From assembly GCF_900188165.1 (NCBI RefSeq), contig NZ_FZOS01000002.1, positions 225,818 to 289,817 of the forward strand: DNA of 64,000 bases, given 5' to 3'. This DNA is from Edaphosphingomonas laterariae (GTDB lineage: Bacteria; Pseudomonadota; Alphaproteobacteria; Sphingomonadales; Sphingomonadaceae). A program made the position numbers and the translations under genes. Each line of letters opens with the position of its first letter. Position 1 is the stretch's first letter. Below the pieces are notes generated by a model that saw only the letters and a list, made by a program, of their open reading frames with translations, was not told where the DNA came from and did not search any database. Positions 42,621 to 50,017 of the stretch are shown one piece after another.

Positions 42621-42671
42621 ATTTTGTAGTAACAATATGAAGAGGCGTCAAGCAGATTGTTACTACAAAAT
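42621..42671 (-). promoter_or_regulatory. brnTA promoter with 16-bp inverted-repeat operator
   Basis: ATTTTGTAGTAACAAT (42621-42636) and its exact inverse ATTGTTACTACAAAAT (42656-42671) are 19 bp apart. On the minus strand TTGACG (complement of 42646-42651) and TACAAA, 17 bp downstream, make a likely -35/-10 pair. The -10 lies inside one arm, so BrnA binding would block transcription. Confidence 0.75.
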
Positions 42672-42682
42672 GGGTGTCAGCC

Positions 42683-43162
42683 TTATCCCGCAAAAGCGTC
42701 CAGCGCCTTCCGATATTCCTCGCTTTCCGCTGGCGTGACGGCTTTATCAAGCCGGATCAGAATGTTGCCCGCGAGAAATTGATATTGGACCAACATCGGC
42801 ATGTCTTTGGTCACTGCTTCGACATAATCACGCCGCGCCTTCGCGGATTCTTCGGAAGCGAAAATCTCGACAGTGTTGTTCGCCTCATCGGCTGGGTGTC
42901 GAGTGTCGAAGAAATTCGCCTTTGCGACGTATTGATTGGGACGTCCCAAAAGCTTGTTGGGATCATTCTCCGCCGTGTAAACCGTGATATCGCTAATCGG
43001 CAGGCCCTGTTTCTTGAAATGATCGATGACGTCGGCAGCCGTCACGGTCTTTTCAGGGGCCGGTGCGGCCTCGGCCGCTGGCTTCGTGTCTTCCTCCGCT
43101 GCCTTCTGATTACACCCGCTGACCGCAATCGCCAGGGCGGCAACGAAAACCATCTTCTTCAT
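42683..43162 (-). CDS. Lipoprotein encoded next to the repressor (cargo)
   Basis: A 159-residue protein with signal peptide and lipobox AVSGC (Cys17), then an Ala/Pro/Glu linker and a folded domain (VIDHFKKQGLPISDITVYTAENDPNKLLGRPNQYVAKANFFDTRH... VEIFASEESAKARRDYVEAV). The pattern suggests a periplasmic lipoprotein that may interact with peptides or channels. It lies directly downstream of the CI repressor gene in the same direction, where phages often place lysogenic conversion genes. Superinfection exclusion is possible but not shown. Confidence 0.7.
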   Translation of the reverse strand: MKKMVFVAALAIAVSGCNQKAAEEDTKPAAEAAPAPEKTVTAADVIDHFKKQGLPISDITVYTAENDPNKLLGRPNQYVAKANFFDTRHPADEANNTVEIFASEESAKARRDYVEAVTKDMPMLVQYQFLAGNILIRLDKAVTPAESEEYRKALDAFAG

Positions 43163-43180
43163 GGAACCCCCGTCTCGACG

Positions 43181-43840
43181 TCAAATCTTGCGCATCACTG
43201 CTACCACGCGGCCAAGAATGTGCAGCTCGCCATCATAGGCCAGCTCGGGCGGCACCGCCTGGTTGTCACTCAATATCTTAACCGACCCGTCCGCCATCGA
43301 CCGCAGGCGCTTGACCATGCCGCTATGGCCGTATGCGATGGCCCATATCTTGTCGGCCAGACGCAAATCCCGCTCGGACGCGTCTATCAGCAGTAGGTCG
43401 GTGTCCAGAATCGTCGGCGCCATGGAATCTCCGATCCCCTGCGCGAAATAAAGGTGATCGGGCGATGCGCCCGTATACTGCTTGATCCAATCCCGCGAGA
43501 AGTGACGCACCGTCGTCGTCACCGGCACCTCGAGGTCGGTTGCACCCATGCCGAAACGGAGGTCAATCTCGCGGATCGGGACGATCCCCAGCTCGCTCGC
43601 CACCATTTCAGGGGACGGCGCTGGCACATACCCTGCCGATGGATCATCAGTCTGGCCAGCTAGGTACTCTGGCGTCGTTTTCAGCACCCTAGCGATCGAG
43701 TGCAGATGCTTCGACCCTTGGGCACCACTCTTGATGAGGTGGTTGATACTTGGTTGGCTGATCCCGACGCGCCGCGCCAGCTCAGCTTGGGACAAGCCGA
43801 GCGCATATATCCTCTCGCGAATGCGGCCGCCAAGATCCAT
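43181..43840 (-). CDS. CI-like repressor with LexA-type (S24) peptidase domain
   Basis: A 219-residue repressor from the ATG at 43838-43840. Residues 4-60 form an XRE helix-turn-helix (LSQAELARRVGISQPSINHLIKSG). The C-terminal domain has GIGDSMAPTI (Ser139) and MVKRL (Lys177), the Ser-Lys pair of LexA-type autoproteases. Ala-Gly bonds at 61-62 and 69-70 are candidate cleavage points. RecA-stimulated cleavage would induce the prophage on DNA damage. It faces the Cro gene across the CTATAG operators. Confidence 0.9.
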   Translation of the reverse strand: MDLGGRIRERIYALGLSQAELARRVGISQPSINHLIKSGAQGSKHLHSIARVLKTTPEYLAGQTDDPSAGYVPAPSPEMVASELGIVPIREIDLRFGMGATDLEVPVTTTVRHFSRDWIKQYTGASPDHLYFAQGIGDSMAPTILDTDLLLIDASERDLRLADKIWAIAYGHSGMVKRLRSMADGSVKILSDNQAVPPELAYDGELHILGRVVAVMRKI

Positions 43841-43851
43841 GGGCGCACACC

Positions 43852-43929
43852 CTATAGACGCGGCTATAGGCCGAAAGTTCAATTTGTCTATTGACCGCCC
43901 TATAGCCCTGTCTATAGATGCCCCTATGG
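43852..43929. promoter_or_regulatory. CI/Cro switch with CTATAG operators at 12-bp steps
   Basis: CTATAG or a one-base variant begins at 43852, 43864, 43888, 43900, 43912 and 43924; only the 43876 position is empty. Pairs read as CTATAG-N6-CTATAG operators (43852-43869, 43888-43905, 43912-43929). The rightward promoter is TTGACC (43891-43896), 16 bp, TATAGA (43913-43918). Its start would fall at about 43925, one base before the Cro ATG, so that mRNA is probably leaderless. The leftward promoter is less clear (TTGAAC on the minus strand near 43883-43878). Confidence 0.82.
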
Positions 43930-44342
43930 ACACGGCGAAAACCCCGTTTGAAGCGCTTGAAAAAGCGGTGGAGATTGTCGGAGGGCAGTCGGCCATGGCG
44001 CGTCTTTGCGGGCGTTCGCAGCCCACCGTTTGGAAGTGGCTGCAAAGTTCAAAGCGTCTGCCCCCCGACTACGTACTCAAAGTCGAGGCAGCGACCGGCA
44101 TCTCACGCCATCTGCTACGCCCCGACATCTATCCAACTGGCCATGAAATAGAGCCCCGCCAAGGGGTTGTCGTTTGCGATCCGGCGGCAATTTCGCAGTC
44201 GGTCGACACGAGATGGCGAGCGCTGCTGATGGCGGCAAAAGCCGTCATCGCGGCGCCGTCAGTGGCGCCCTTTCTCCGCATAGCGCCGTATCGCCCGCTG
44301 GTTGAAGCAGTCGAGGCGATTGAAACCGAGGTGGGCCGATGA
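43926..44342 (+). CDS. Cro-like regulator, YdaS-type helix-turn-helix
   Basis: A 138-residue protein from the ATG at 43926. Residues 4-62 (FEALEKAVEIVGGQSAMARLCGRSQPTVWKWLQSSKRLPPDYVLKVEAATGISRHLLRPDIYP) have the YdaS/Cro pattern. The C-terminal half (about 65-138) is helical and unrecognised. It is the first rightward early gene, and its start codon overlaps the last CTATGG operator copy, so it can repress itself and CI. There is no Shine-Dalgarno sequence, consistent with a leaderless message. It overlaps the next gene by 4 nt. Confidence 0.88.
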   Translation: MDTAKTPFEALEKAVEIVGGQSAMARLCGRSQPTVWKWLQSSKRLPPDYVLKVEAATGISRHLLRPDIYPTGHEIEPRQGVVVCDPAAISQSVDTRWRALLMAAKAVIAAPSVAPFLRIAPYRPLVEAVEAIETEVGR

Positions 44343-44824
44343 CCAAGCGCCGCGATCCTTTGACCTTCTCGCTCGCCATCACCCGCGTTGCCGGTCTGCT
44401 GGGCTGGGGCGACGCCGCCGCGATCGTCGATCGCTCCGAACGCACCGTCAGGCTGTGGAGCGAGAGCGACGCCGGCGGCACGCCGACGCTGGATCAGGCG
44501 ATCGCGCTGGATCGGGCCTATCTGGCCGCCGGCGGCGATAGCGCGCCGCTGCTGCGGTCCTACGCGCTCCAGCTCGAAACCTCGATGGCCGATGCGTTCG
44601 CCGATCGGATCGCGCTTGCCGGCGATATCGCCCAGGCGGCGCGTGAATCGGCCGAGGCCGTGGCCAGCTCGATCCACGCGTCGCAGGCCGGCGCGTCGCC
44701 CACCGCGATCCATCACGCGATCGCCGAGACCGAGGAGGCCAGCGGCGCCATCACGCGCCTGCTCGGCCGCCTGAAATCCTTTCTGCCCGGCATTCAGGCC
44801 GGCTCAACAGGGGAGGCAGCATGA
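44339..44824 (+). CDS. Early phage protein, possible regulator
   Basis: A 161-residue helical protein. DPLTFSLAITRVAGLLGWGDAAAIVDRSERTVRLWSESDAGGTPTLDQAIALDRAYLAAGGD looks like a divergent helix-turn-helix (AAAIVDRSERTVRLWSE). The rest is Ala-rich helix (LAGDIAQAARESAEAVASSIHASQAG). Its 4-nt overlaps with the Cro gene before it and the Ogr-type gene after it place it in the position where P2-like and lambdoid phages keep CII or Cox-type regulators. The family is not recognised. Confidence 0.65.
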   Translation: MTKRRDPLTFSLAITRVAGLLGWGDAAAIVDRSERTVRLWSESDAGGTPTLDQAIALDRAYLAAGGDSAPLLRSYALQLETSMADAFADRIALAGDIAQAARESAEAVASSIHASQAGASPTAIHHAIAETEEASGAITRLLGRLKSFLPGIQAGSTGEAA

Positions 44825-45138
44825 AAAGGAAACGGGGGGCGATGATCCCATGCCCCCATTGCCACGGTCCCGGCAGCGTCCGCACCAGCGAGCAGATCAC
44901 GCCGCTGGCACGCGAAGCGCGTATCGTCTGCGAGACGGAAGAATGCGGCCACATCTTCGTGGTGCAGATCGAAATCCTGCGGACCATCGCGCCCAGCCTC
45001 ACCCCCGATCCCAATGTCACCATCCCCGGCGGCAATCAGGATCGGCGGCGCGCGCGCACCGCGCCCGGCAACGACAATTTACCCCGGCCCGCAAACGATG
45101 ACGCCGATCCACCGGAAAGTGCCCGTCGATTGACCTGA
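44821..45138 (+). CDS. Ogr/Delta-like zinc-finger late activator
   Basis: A 105-residue protein. Residues 8-60 match the Ogr/Delta domain: PCPHCHGPGSVRTSEQITPLAREARIVCETEECGHIFVVQIEILRTIAPS. The CxxC and C-x4-C pairs hold zinc, and RTS..IT......R...C....C...F is the signature shared with P2 Ogr. Ogr proteins bind TGT-N12-ACA upstream of late promoters and recruit RNA polymerase. Four TGT-N14-ACA sites occur at the heads of late units in this prophage. The C-terminal 45 residues are disordered and exceed the P2 Ogr length (72). Confidence 0.9.
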   Translation: MKRKRGAMIPCPHCHGPGSVRTSEQITPLAREARIVCETEECGHIFVVQIEILRTIAPSLTPDPNVTIPGGNQDRRRARTAPGNDNLPRPANDDADPPESARRLT

Positions 45139-45244
45139 TCGACGGCCGCTAGGCCGCCTCGCCCCCAGCTCCTGAACTTCGCCGCCCGGCGCACCGTGCC
45201 GCCGGGAACGCTCCCCCTTTGCCGATTGAAAGCCCGCCCCGCAC

Positions 45245-47956
45245 ATGGAAATGCGAGACGACATCCGCAACGAACTGCTCTCCAAGATGAAGGCCGAGTT
45301 CGGTTGGAAAACCGATCGCGGCAATTGGCTGCGCGGTGGAAAGTGCCCCGAATGCTCGGGCCGCGAGGTTTATGCCCGCGCCGACAACCCGTGGGTCATC
45401 AAGTGCGGCCGCCTCAACAAATGCGGCTGGGAACAATCGGTTCGCGATCGCTATCCCGAGATCTTCGACAGCTGGTCGAAACGCTACAAGCCGACGCCGC
45501 AGAACCCCAACGCCGCCGCCGACGCCTATCTTAGCCAGGCGCGCCGGCTCGATCTGCGCGGGATGCGCGAGGCGTATAGCCAGGAATATTATAACGATCC
45601 CGATCGCGGCATCGGTTCGGCCACGGTGCGCTTTCCGCTGCCGGGCGGATCATGGTGGGAACGGCTGATCGACCAGCCCGGCCGCTTCGACCGCAAGGCC
45701 CGTTTCGCGCCGGGCAAGTCGTACAAGGGGCAGGCGTGGAGCCGCCCCGACATCGGCATGGAAGATTTCGCGGCAGCCAAGGATATCTGGTTCGCCGAGG
45801 GCATCTTCAACGCATGGGCGCTTGAGCAGGCGGGACAGCGCGCCGCCTCGACCATGTCGTGCTACAACTATCCCGAGGAGTTCCTCAAGGCGCTGCGCCT
45901 GCATATCGCGGGTTCGGATCAGCCGACACGCCGCCCCCGCCTCATATTCGCTTATGACGCCGGCGCAGCGGGCACCAAGCACAGCCGCGAGCATGTCGAG
46001 AAGGCGCGCAACGATGGCTGGGATGCCAGCGCCGCGCAGCCGCTCGAGGAAGATGACAACGGTCGCGATCTCGACTGGAACGACCTGCTGGCGCTCGACC
46101 GGCTCACCGACACGCACCGCGCCGACTATCTGTGGAATGGCGAAGTGCTGTTGGCCCCGTCCGCGCAGGACAAGGCGTATCTGCTGTGGAGCCGCTATCG
46201 CTGGAACAGCTTCACCTTCACCTTTCGCAGCCGCACCTATTGGGCGTCGATCGACGCGGCGGCCGTCGAGGAACGCGTCACCGAATATCGCCAGGCACGC
46301 GCTCGCAAGCTCGAGGATATCGAGCCGGGCGAGGAACAGGATATCCGCCTCGAGGCGTCGCGCAAGGCGCTCATGGTCGAGGAAATCGCCAACTGCGCAT
46401 TCCGCGTGCTGTATCGGCAGCGGGACGAGGCGACGGACGAAACCGTCTATTTCCTCAACATCGATTTCCCCAGCGAGAAGCGGCCTGCGGTCAAGGGCGG
46501 TTTCTCGGCCGCGCAGCTCCGCAAGGCCTCCAATTTCGAAGATCGGCTATTCGCCTTCGGCGGCGTGTGGACCGGCAATGCCCACCAGCTCACGCGCATC
46601 CTGCAGAAGCAGACGCCGGATCTTCCCGACGTGCGACCGCTGGGCTTCACGGGCTATTGCCGCGACGCCAAGGCCTATGTGTTCGGCGATATCGCCGTGT
46701 CCGAAGGTCGGGTCTATTACCCGAACGACGACGATTTCTTCCAGATCGGCAAGCAGGCGCTCAAGCTCGGCACCGCGGAGCGGCTGCTCGATATCGATTA
46801 TGACGCCGATCGGCTCGACACGTCATGGCTTTCGGATCTCTGGACCGCCTACGGCCCGAAAGGCCTCGTCTGCCTGACCTTCTATTTCGGCGCGCTGTTC
46901 GCCGAACAGGTTCGTATCGAGCAGAAAAGTTTCCCCTTTCTCGAAATGCACGGCCTGCCCGGCACCGGCAAGACGACGCTGGTCGAGTTCATGTGGAAGC
47001 TGCTCGGCCGCGAAAATTACGAGGGCTTCGATCCGGCCAAGGCAACGCCGGCGGCGATGGCCCGCAATCTCGGCAAGGTCGGCAACCTGCCCGTCGTGCT
47101 GATCGAAGGCGACCGCCGCGAAGAAGCGAGCCACGCCCGCAAGTTCGAATGGGAAGAGCTGAAAACCGCCTATAACGGCCGCACCGTCCGCGCGCGCGGC
47201 GTCAAGAACAGCGGCATGGAGACCTTCGAGCCGCCGTTCCGGGGCGCGATCGTCATCGAGCAGAACGAGCCGGTCAACGCGAGCCGCGCCATCCTCGAAC
47301 GCATCATGTCGATCGGCTTCGACATGACAGGCTGGTCGGAAGCCACGAAGGTCGCCGCGCAGACGCTCGAGCAATGGCCGATCGAGAAGGTCTCGGGCTT
47401 CATCATCCACGCCGCCCGCCGCGAGGCGGACATCATGGCACGGTTCCGCCAGGCCTTCGCGCAATATGAGGGCGAGCTGCTCGCCGATCGCGCGATCCAG
47501 ACCAATCGACTGGCCAAGACGCACGGCCAGCTGCTCGCCTTTCTCGACGCGTTGCGCGCCATCGTGCCCGTTACCGACGACATGCAGGCGCAGACGGCCG
47601 CGATGATCGTCCAGATGGCCAAGGATCGGCAGATCGCGGTCAACAGCGAAGATCCCATCGTGTCGCTGTTCTGGGAACGCTTCGATTATTTCGAAGAGAA
47701 CGAGAAGGCGACCGACACCAGCGGCCGCCTCAACCACCATCGCAAGGCAGCGGAAGGCATGATCGCCGTCCGTCTCAACGAGATGGAGGCTCGCTGCGCC
47801 GAACGCCGTCTGGAGCTGCCGAGCCACACCGAGCTGATCCGCGCGCTGAAAACGTCGCGGGGCCGCCGCTTCATCGAAATCACCACCGTCAATTCCCGCA
47901 ACGAGGGCGCCGGGGCCGTCCGTTGCTGGGTCTTTCACCGCCCCGTGAGAGGCTGA
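45245..47956 (+). CDS. Primase-helicase (zinc finger, TOPRIM and SF3/RecA-like ATPase)
   Basis: A 903-residue replication protein. An N-terminal zinc-binding domain has Cys34, Cys37, Cys54 and Cys60 (CPEC...CGRLNKC). A TOPRIM-like region has EGIFNAWAL (Glu185) and AYDAGAAG (Asp238). The C-terminal ATPase has GLPGTGKTT (570-578) as Walker A, then IEGDRREE and a sensor-like AIVIEQNEP. It would unwind and prime phage DNA, in place of the rolling-circle gpA of P2. It is the largest early gene. The start at 45245 has an alternative Met two codons later. Confidence 0.85.
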   Translation: MEMRDDIRNELLSKMKAEFGWKTDRGNWLRGGKCPECSGREVYARADNPWVIKCGRLNKCGWEQSVRDRYPEIFDSWSKRYKPTPQNPNAAADAYLSQARRLDLRGMREAYSQEYYNDPDRGIGSATVRFPLPGGSWWERLIDQPGRFDRKARFAPGKSYKGQAWSRPDIGMEDFAAAKDIWFAEGIFNAWALEQAGQRAASTMSCYNYPEEFLKALRLHIAGSDQPTRRPRLIFAYDAGAAGTKHSREHVEKARNDGWDASAAQPLEEDDNGRDLDWNDLLALDRLTDTHRADYLWNGEVLLAPSAQDKAYLLWSRYRWNSFTFTFRSRTYWASIDAAAVEERVTEYRQARARKLEDIEPGEEQDIRLEASRKALMVEEIANCAFRVLYRQRDEATDETVYFLNIDFPSEKRPAVKGGFSAAQLRKASNFEDRLFAFGGVWTGNAHQLTRILQKQTPDLPDVRPLGFTGYCRDAKAYVFGDIAVSEGRVYYPNDDDFFQIGKQALKLGTAERLLDIDYDADRLDTSWLSDLWTAYGPKGLVCLTFYFGALFAEQVRIEQKSFPFLEMHGLPGTGKTTLVEFMWKLLGRENYEGFDPAKATPAAMARNLGKVGNLPVVLIEGDRREEASHARKFEWEELKTAYNGRTVRARGVKNSGMETFEPPFRGAIVIEQNEPVNASRAILERIMSIGFDMTGWSEATKVAAQTLEQWPIEKVSGFIIHAARREADIMARFRQAFAQYEGELLADRAIQTNRLAKTHGQLLAFLDALRAIVPVTDDMQAQTAAMIVQMAKDRQIAVNSEDPIVSLFWERFDYFEENEKATDTSGRLNHHRKAAEGMIAVRLNEMEARCAERRLELPSHTELIRALKTSRGRRFIEITTVNSRNEGAGAVRCWVFHRPVRG

Positions 47957-47958
47957 AA

Positions 47959-48396
47959 ATGAACGCAGTCCGTTCTCTCGCAAGCATGATCGAACAGCCG
48001 GCACCCCGGCCTGTGATCCACCCGTGGGATTATGTCCGCCTGCGCCGCAAGGCCGCCGGCCTTACGATCGCCCAGGCGGCCCGCCCCTACTGGCACCGCC
48101 CGGAACATCGCGACGATGTCGAGAGCAATATCGCCCGGCTCGAGCAGACCGGCTTCCGCATGATGCCGACGCTCGAGGCGGCCGACATGTCGCGCGCCTT
48201 CCCGTTCAGTCTCGATGTCTATCACCAGCTCTGCACGCTGCCGCCGCATCAGCATCCCCGTCTCTGCGCCGGATGCGGCTGGGATCAGTGGACCGATCAG
48301 ATCGACCGGCAGGGCAACGACGTGACGTGGTCGGAAGACAATGCCGATCTTTGCACACGCTGCGCCGAGGCCGATCGCAAGCCGGATAACTTCTGA
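47959..48396 (+). CDS. Helix-turn-helix/zinc-ribbon early protein
   Basis: A 145-residue protein from the ATG at 47959, 2 bp after the primase. Residues about 20-60 (WDYVRLRRKAAGLTIAQAARPYWHRPEHRDDVESNIARLEQTG) resemble an XRE-type helix-turn-helix. The C-terminal CAGCGWDQWTDQ and CTRCAEA give a four-Cys zinc site. It may bind DNA with the replication machinery or regulate early genes. Family not recognised. Confidence 0.65.
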   Translation: MNAVRSLASMIEQPAPRPVIHPWDYVRLRRKAAGLTIAQAARPYWHRPEHRDDVESNIARLEQTGFRMMPTLEAADMSRAFPFSLDVYHQLCTLPPHQHPRLCAGCGWDQWTDQIDRQGNDVTWSEDNADLCTRCAEADRKPDNF

Positions 48397-48626
48397 TGAT
48401 CCGCGCCGCGAACCCGGTCCACCCGATGCAATGTCGCTGCCGCGCCTGCAAGCCGGGTCTCGAGATCCGCCGCCGACAGCCCAGCATTGCCCGCCGTTTC
48501 GCCCGCGCCGCCGATCCCGCCGATCTCGCCGCCGTCATGTGGGGCGCGGCGCTCGGCGTCGGTTTCGCGGCCATCGTCCTCATCGCCAAATTCGGCCCGC
48601 GCCTGATCGCGGCCATCACCTCCTAA
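48396..48626 (+). CDS. Small membrane protein with CRCRAC motif
   Basis: A 76-residue protein; the ATG shares a base with the previous stop (TGATG). The N-terminus has MQCRCRACKPG and the C-terminus one membrane segment (about 47-72, AVMWGAALGVGFAAIVLIAKFGPRLIAAI). No family is recognised. Confidence 0.55.
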   Translation: MIRAANPVHPMQCRCRACKPGLEIRRRQPSIARRFARAADPADLAAVMWGAALGVGFAAIVLIAKFGPRLIAAITS

Positions 48627-48640
48627 CCGAAGGATAAATC

Positions 48641-48895
48641 GTGTCCGAATCCAGCACTGAACTTACGTCCGCCGGCAAGCAGCTCAAGCTGTTCATCGAG
48701 CGGATTATCAAACTCGAGGACGAGAAGAAGGGGATCAGCGACGACATCAAGGACGTCTACGCTGAGGCCAAAGGAACAGGCTTCGACACCAAGGGCCTGC
48801 GCGCGGTCATCGCCCTGATGAAGCTCGACAAGCACACGCGCGACGAAAACGAGGCGATCCTCGAAACCTACAAAGCCGCGCTGGGGATGGCCTGA
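48641..48895 (+). CDS. GapR (DUF2312) family DNA-binding protein
   Basis: An 84-residue protein starting at a GTG (48641) with AACCGAAGGAT upstream. [51 protein letters not shown] aligns well with Caulobacter GapR, a protein that clamps around overtwisted DNA and stimulates topoisomerases. The helical coiled coil and the VYAEAKG.GFD..LR..I motif are diagnostic. A phage copy could help fork movement ahead of the primase-helicase or alter host nucleoid control. The next gene starts within its stop (TGATG). Confidence 0.9.
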   Translation: MSESSTELTSAGKQLKLFIERIIKLEDEKKGISDDIKDVYAEAKGTGFDTKGLRAVIALMKLDKHTRDENEAILETYKAALGMA

Positions 48896-49029
48896 TGTCG
48901 CCCGCGAACCAAGGCCGCCCGCAGCCTCCGGTCGAGGGCATCTGGCGCGCGCTCGCGATCGTCGTCACGCTGATCGCACTGCCCTTCTTCCTCGCCGCCA
49001 CGGCGGCCAAGGCGAAGCGCGGTCGATGA
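48895..49029 (+). CDS. Very small membrane protein
   Basis: A 44-residue frame, ATG at 48895 sharing a base with the GapR stop. It has a Pro-rich N-terminus (QGRPQPPVEG), one membrane segment (about 18-37, IALPFF in the core) and a basic tail (KAKRGR). The overlap with the previous gene and the topology support it; function unknown. Confidence 0.5.
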   Translation: MSPANQGRPQPPVEGIWRALAIVVTLIALPFFLAATAAKAKRGR

Positions 49030-49066
49030 TGGGCATCCCGGAAAACTCTGTGGGGAGGGAAAACCC

Positions 49067-49648
49067 ATGATCGGACTTACCCCGTCGGTGGCGAACGCCA
49101 CCTCGGCCGTCCTTCCCAGCCCATTCATCAGCGACCTTGCCATCTCTGTCACCAACGACGGTTCGGATGATGCCGCTGCTCGATGGCTGCTCGTGCTCAC
49201 CAGCGATTTTCTCCGAAATCATGGCCAGCGACATTCGCTGCTGGACGCTTTCGATTTCGCGTCAACCGACTTCGAAGCGATTGGCGACGCATGGCCCATG
49301 ATGGCGAAAATGGCGGAATTGGTGGGCGTCGATCCGGCCATCACAGCTCCACTCGCTCGCTTCGTCGCCGAACGGCTACCGGCGATCTGGGCACGAGGGC
49401 CGTGGATCAGAAACGCGCCCGTCACCCGCGCACTGATCTTGGCCGATCGGACTCATGACCTTGTCGGCCTGTTCGCTGCCGGCCTGAAACCGAACGGCTC
49501 GAAAGACCCCTACGCACTCCGCCGCGCCGCCAATCACTGGCTGATGCAGGTCGTTTGCCCGCTCACGGTCGGGCGGCGCCAGCGGGACTCATCTCAGCTC
49601 GCCGCGACCCTGCAGGGCCGGCCCCAGACGGAAGCCGCAACCGCATGA
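49067..49648 (+). CDS. Glycyl-tRNA synthetase beta-subunit-like fragment protein
   Basis: A 193-residue protein. The part VTRALILADRTHDLVGLFAAGLKPNGSKDPYALRRAANHWLM (about 123-164) closely resembles the GlyS beta sequence around LADKLDTLVG.F..G..PTGSKDPFALRRAA, the strongest signature of that subunit. The upstream MMAKMAELVGVDPAITAPLARFVAERLPAIWAR also fits the GlyS arrangement. Full GlyS beta is about 690 residues, so this is a free-standing domain. It lies in the early operon, with GGGAGGGAAAA before the ATG. It is not a broken synthetase remnant, since it has its own start, stop and normal codon use. Confidence 0.7.
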   Translation: MIGLTPSVANATSAVLPSPFISDLAISVTNDGSDDAAARWLLVLTSDFLRNHGQRHSLLDAFDFASTDFEAIGDAWPMMAKMAELVGVDPAITAPLARFVAERLPAIWARGPWIRNAPVTRALILADRTHDLVGLFAAGLKPNGSKDPYALRRAANHWLMQVVCPLTVGRRQRDSSQLAATLQGRPQTEAATA

Positions 49649-49809
49649 CCCCAACGTCCGCTCTTATCATCGCCGCGCTCGCCGCGATCGCCATCCACCA
49701 GCGCGTCACCCTGACGCGCATCCGCGCCCGCCACCAGCTCGCCAAGGCCACGCTGAAACGCGTCGCCGGCGAGCGCGACCAGGCCATTTGGGAGAAGCTC
49801 CGTGGTTAA
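49645..49809 (+). CDS. Small membrane protein
   Basis: A 54-residue protein from the ATG at 49645, overlapping the previous stop (ATGA). One N-terminal membrane segment (about 5-20, ALIIAALAAIAI) and a basic helical tail (RIRARHQLAKATLKRVAGERDQ). Its 3' end overlaps the next gene by 8 nt. No family is recognised. Confidence 0.5.
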   Translation: MTPTSALIIAALAAIAIHQRVTLTRIRARHQLAKATLKRVAGERDQAIWEKLRG

Positions 49810-50017
49810 TCCGACGACTAGGGAAACGGTGAACGGCGCCAAATGCTACGCCTGCGCATATCTCAATGACATGCCGATCGAATGCCTGCGCGATCATTGG
49901 CAGGATCTCGGGTGCGGCCGATGCGCCACGGCGCTCGAATATCGCGGCATCCACGTGGACGCGCCATGGGAATACGAAATCCACACGCGCGCGAAGGGGG
50001 AGGCCCCCCATGGCTAA
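49802..50017 (+). CDS. Small zinc-ribbon-type protein
   Basis: A 71-residue protein starting at a GTG (49802). CYACAYLNDMPIECLRDHWQDLGCGRCATALEYRG gives CxxC...CxxC spacing typical of a zinc ribbon. It overlaps both neighbours by 8 nt, which is usual in this early operon. Possibly an inhibitor or nucleic-acid-binding protein; not identified. Confidence 0.6.
   Translation: MVNPTTRETVNGAKCYACAYLNDMPIECLRDHWQDLGCGRCATALEYRGIHVDAPWEYEIHTRAKGEAPHG

Noticed and set aside
49067..49648. Reading the GlyS-like gene as a pseudogene of host glyS
   Set aside because: It has its own ribosome site, start, stop and normal codon use, lies inside a tight phage operon, and no neighbouring glyS sequence is visible.
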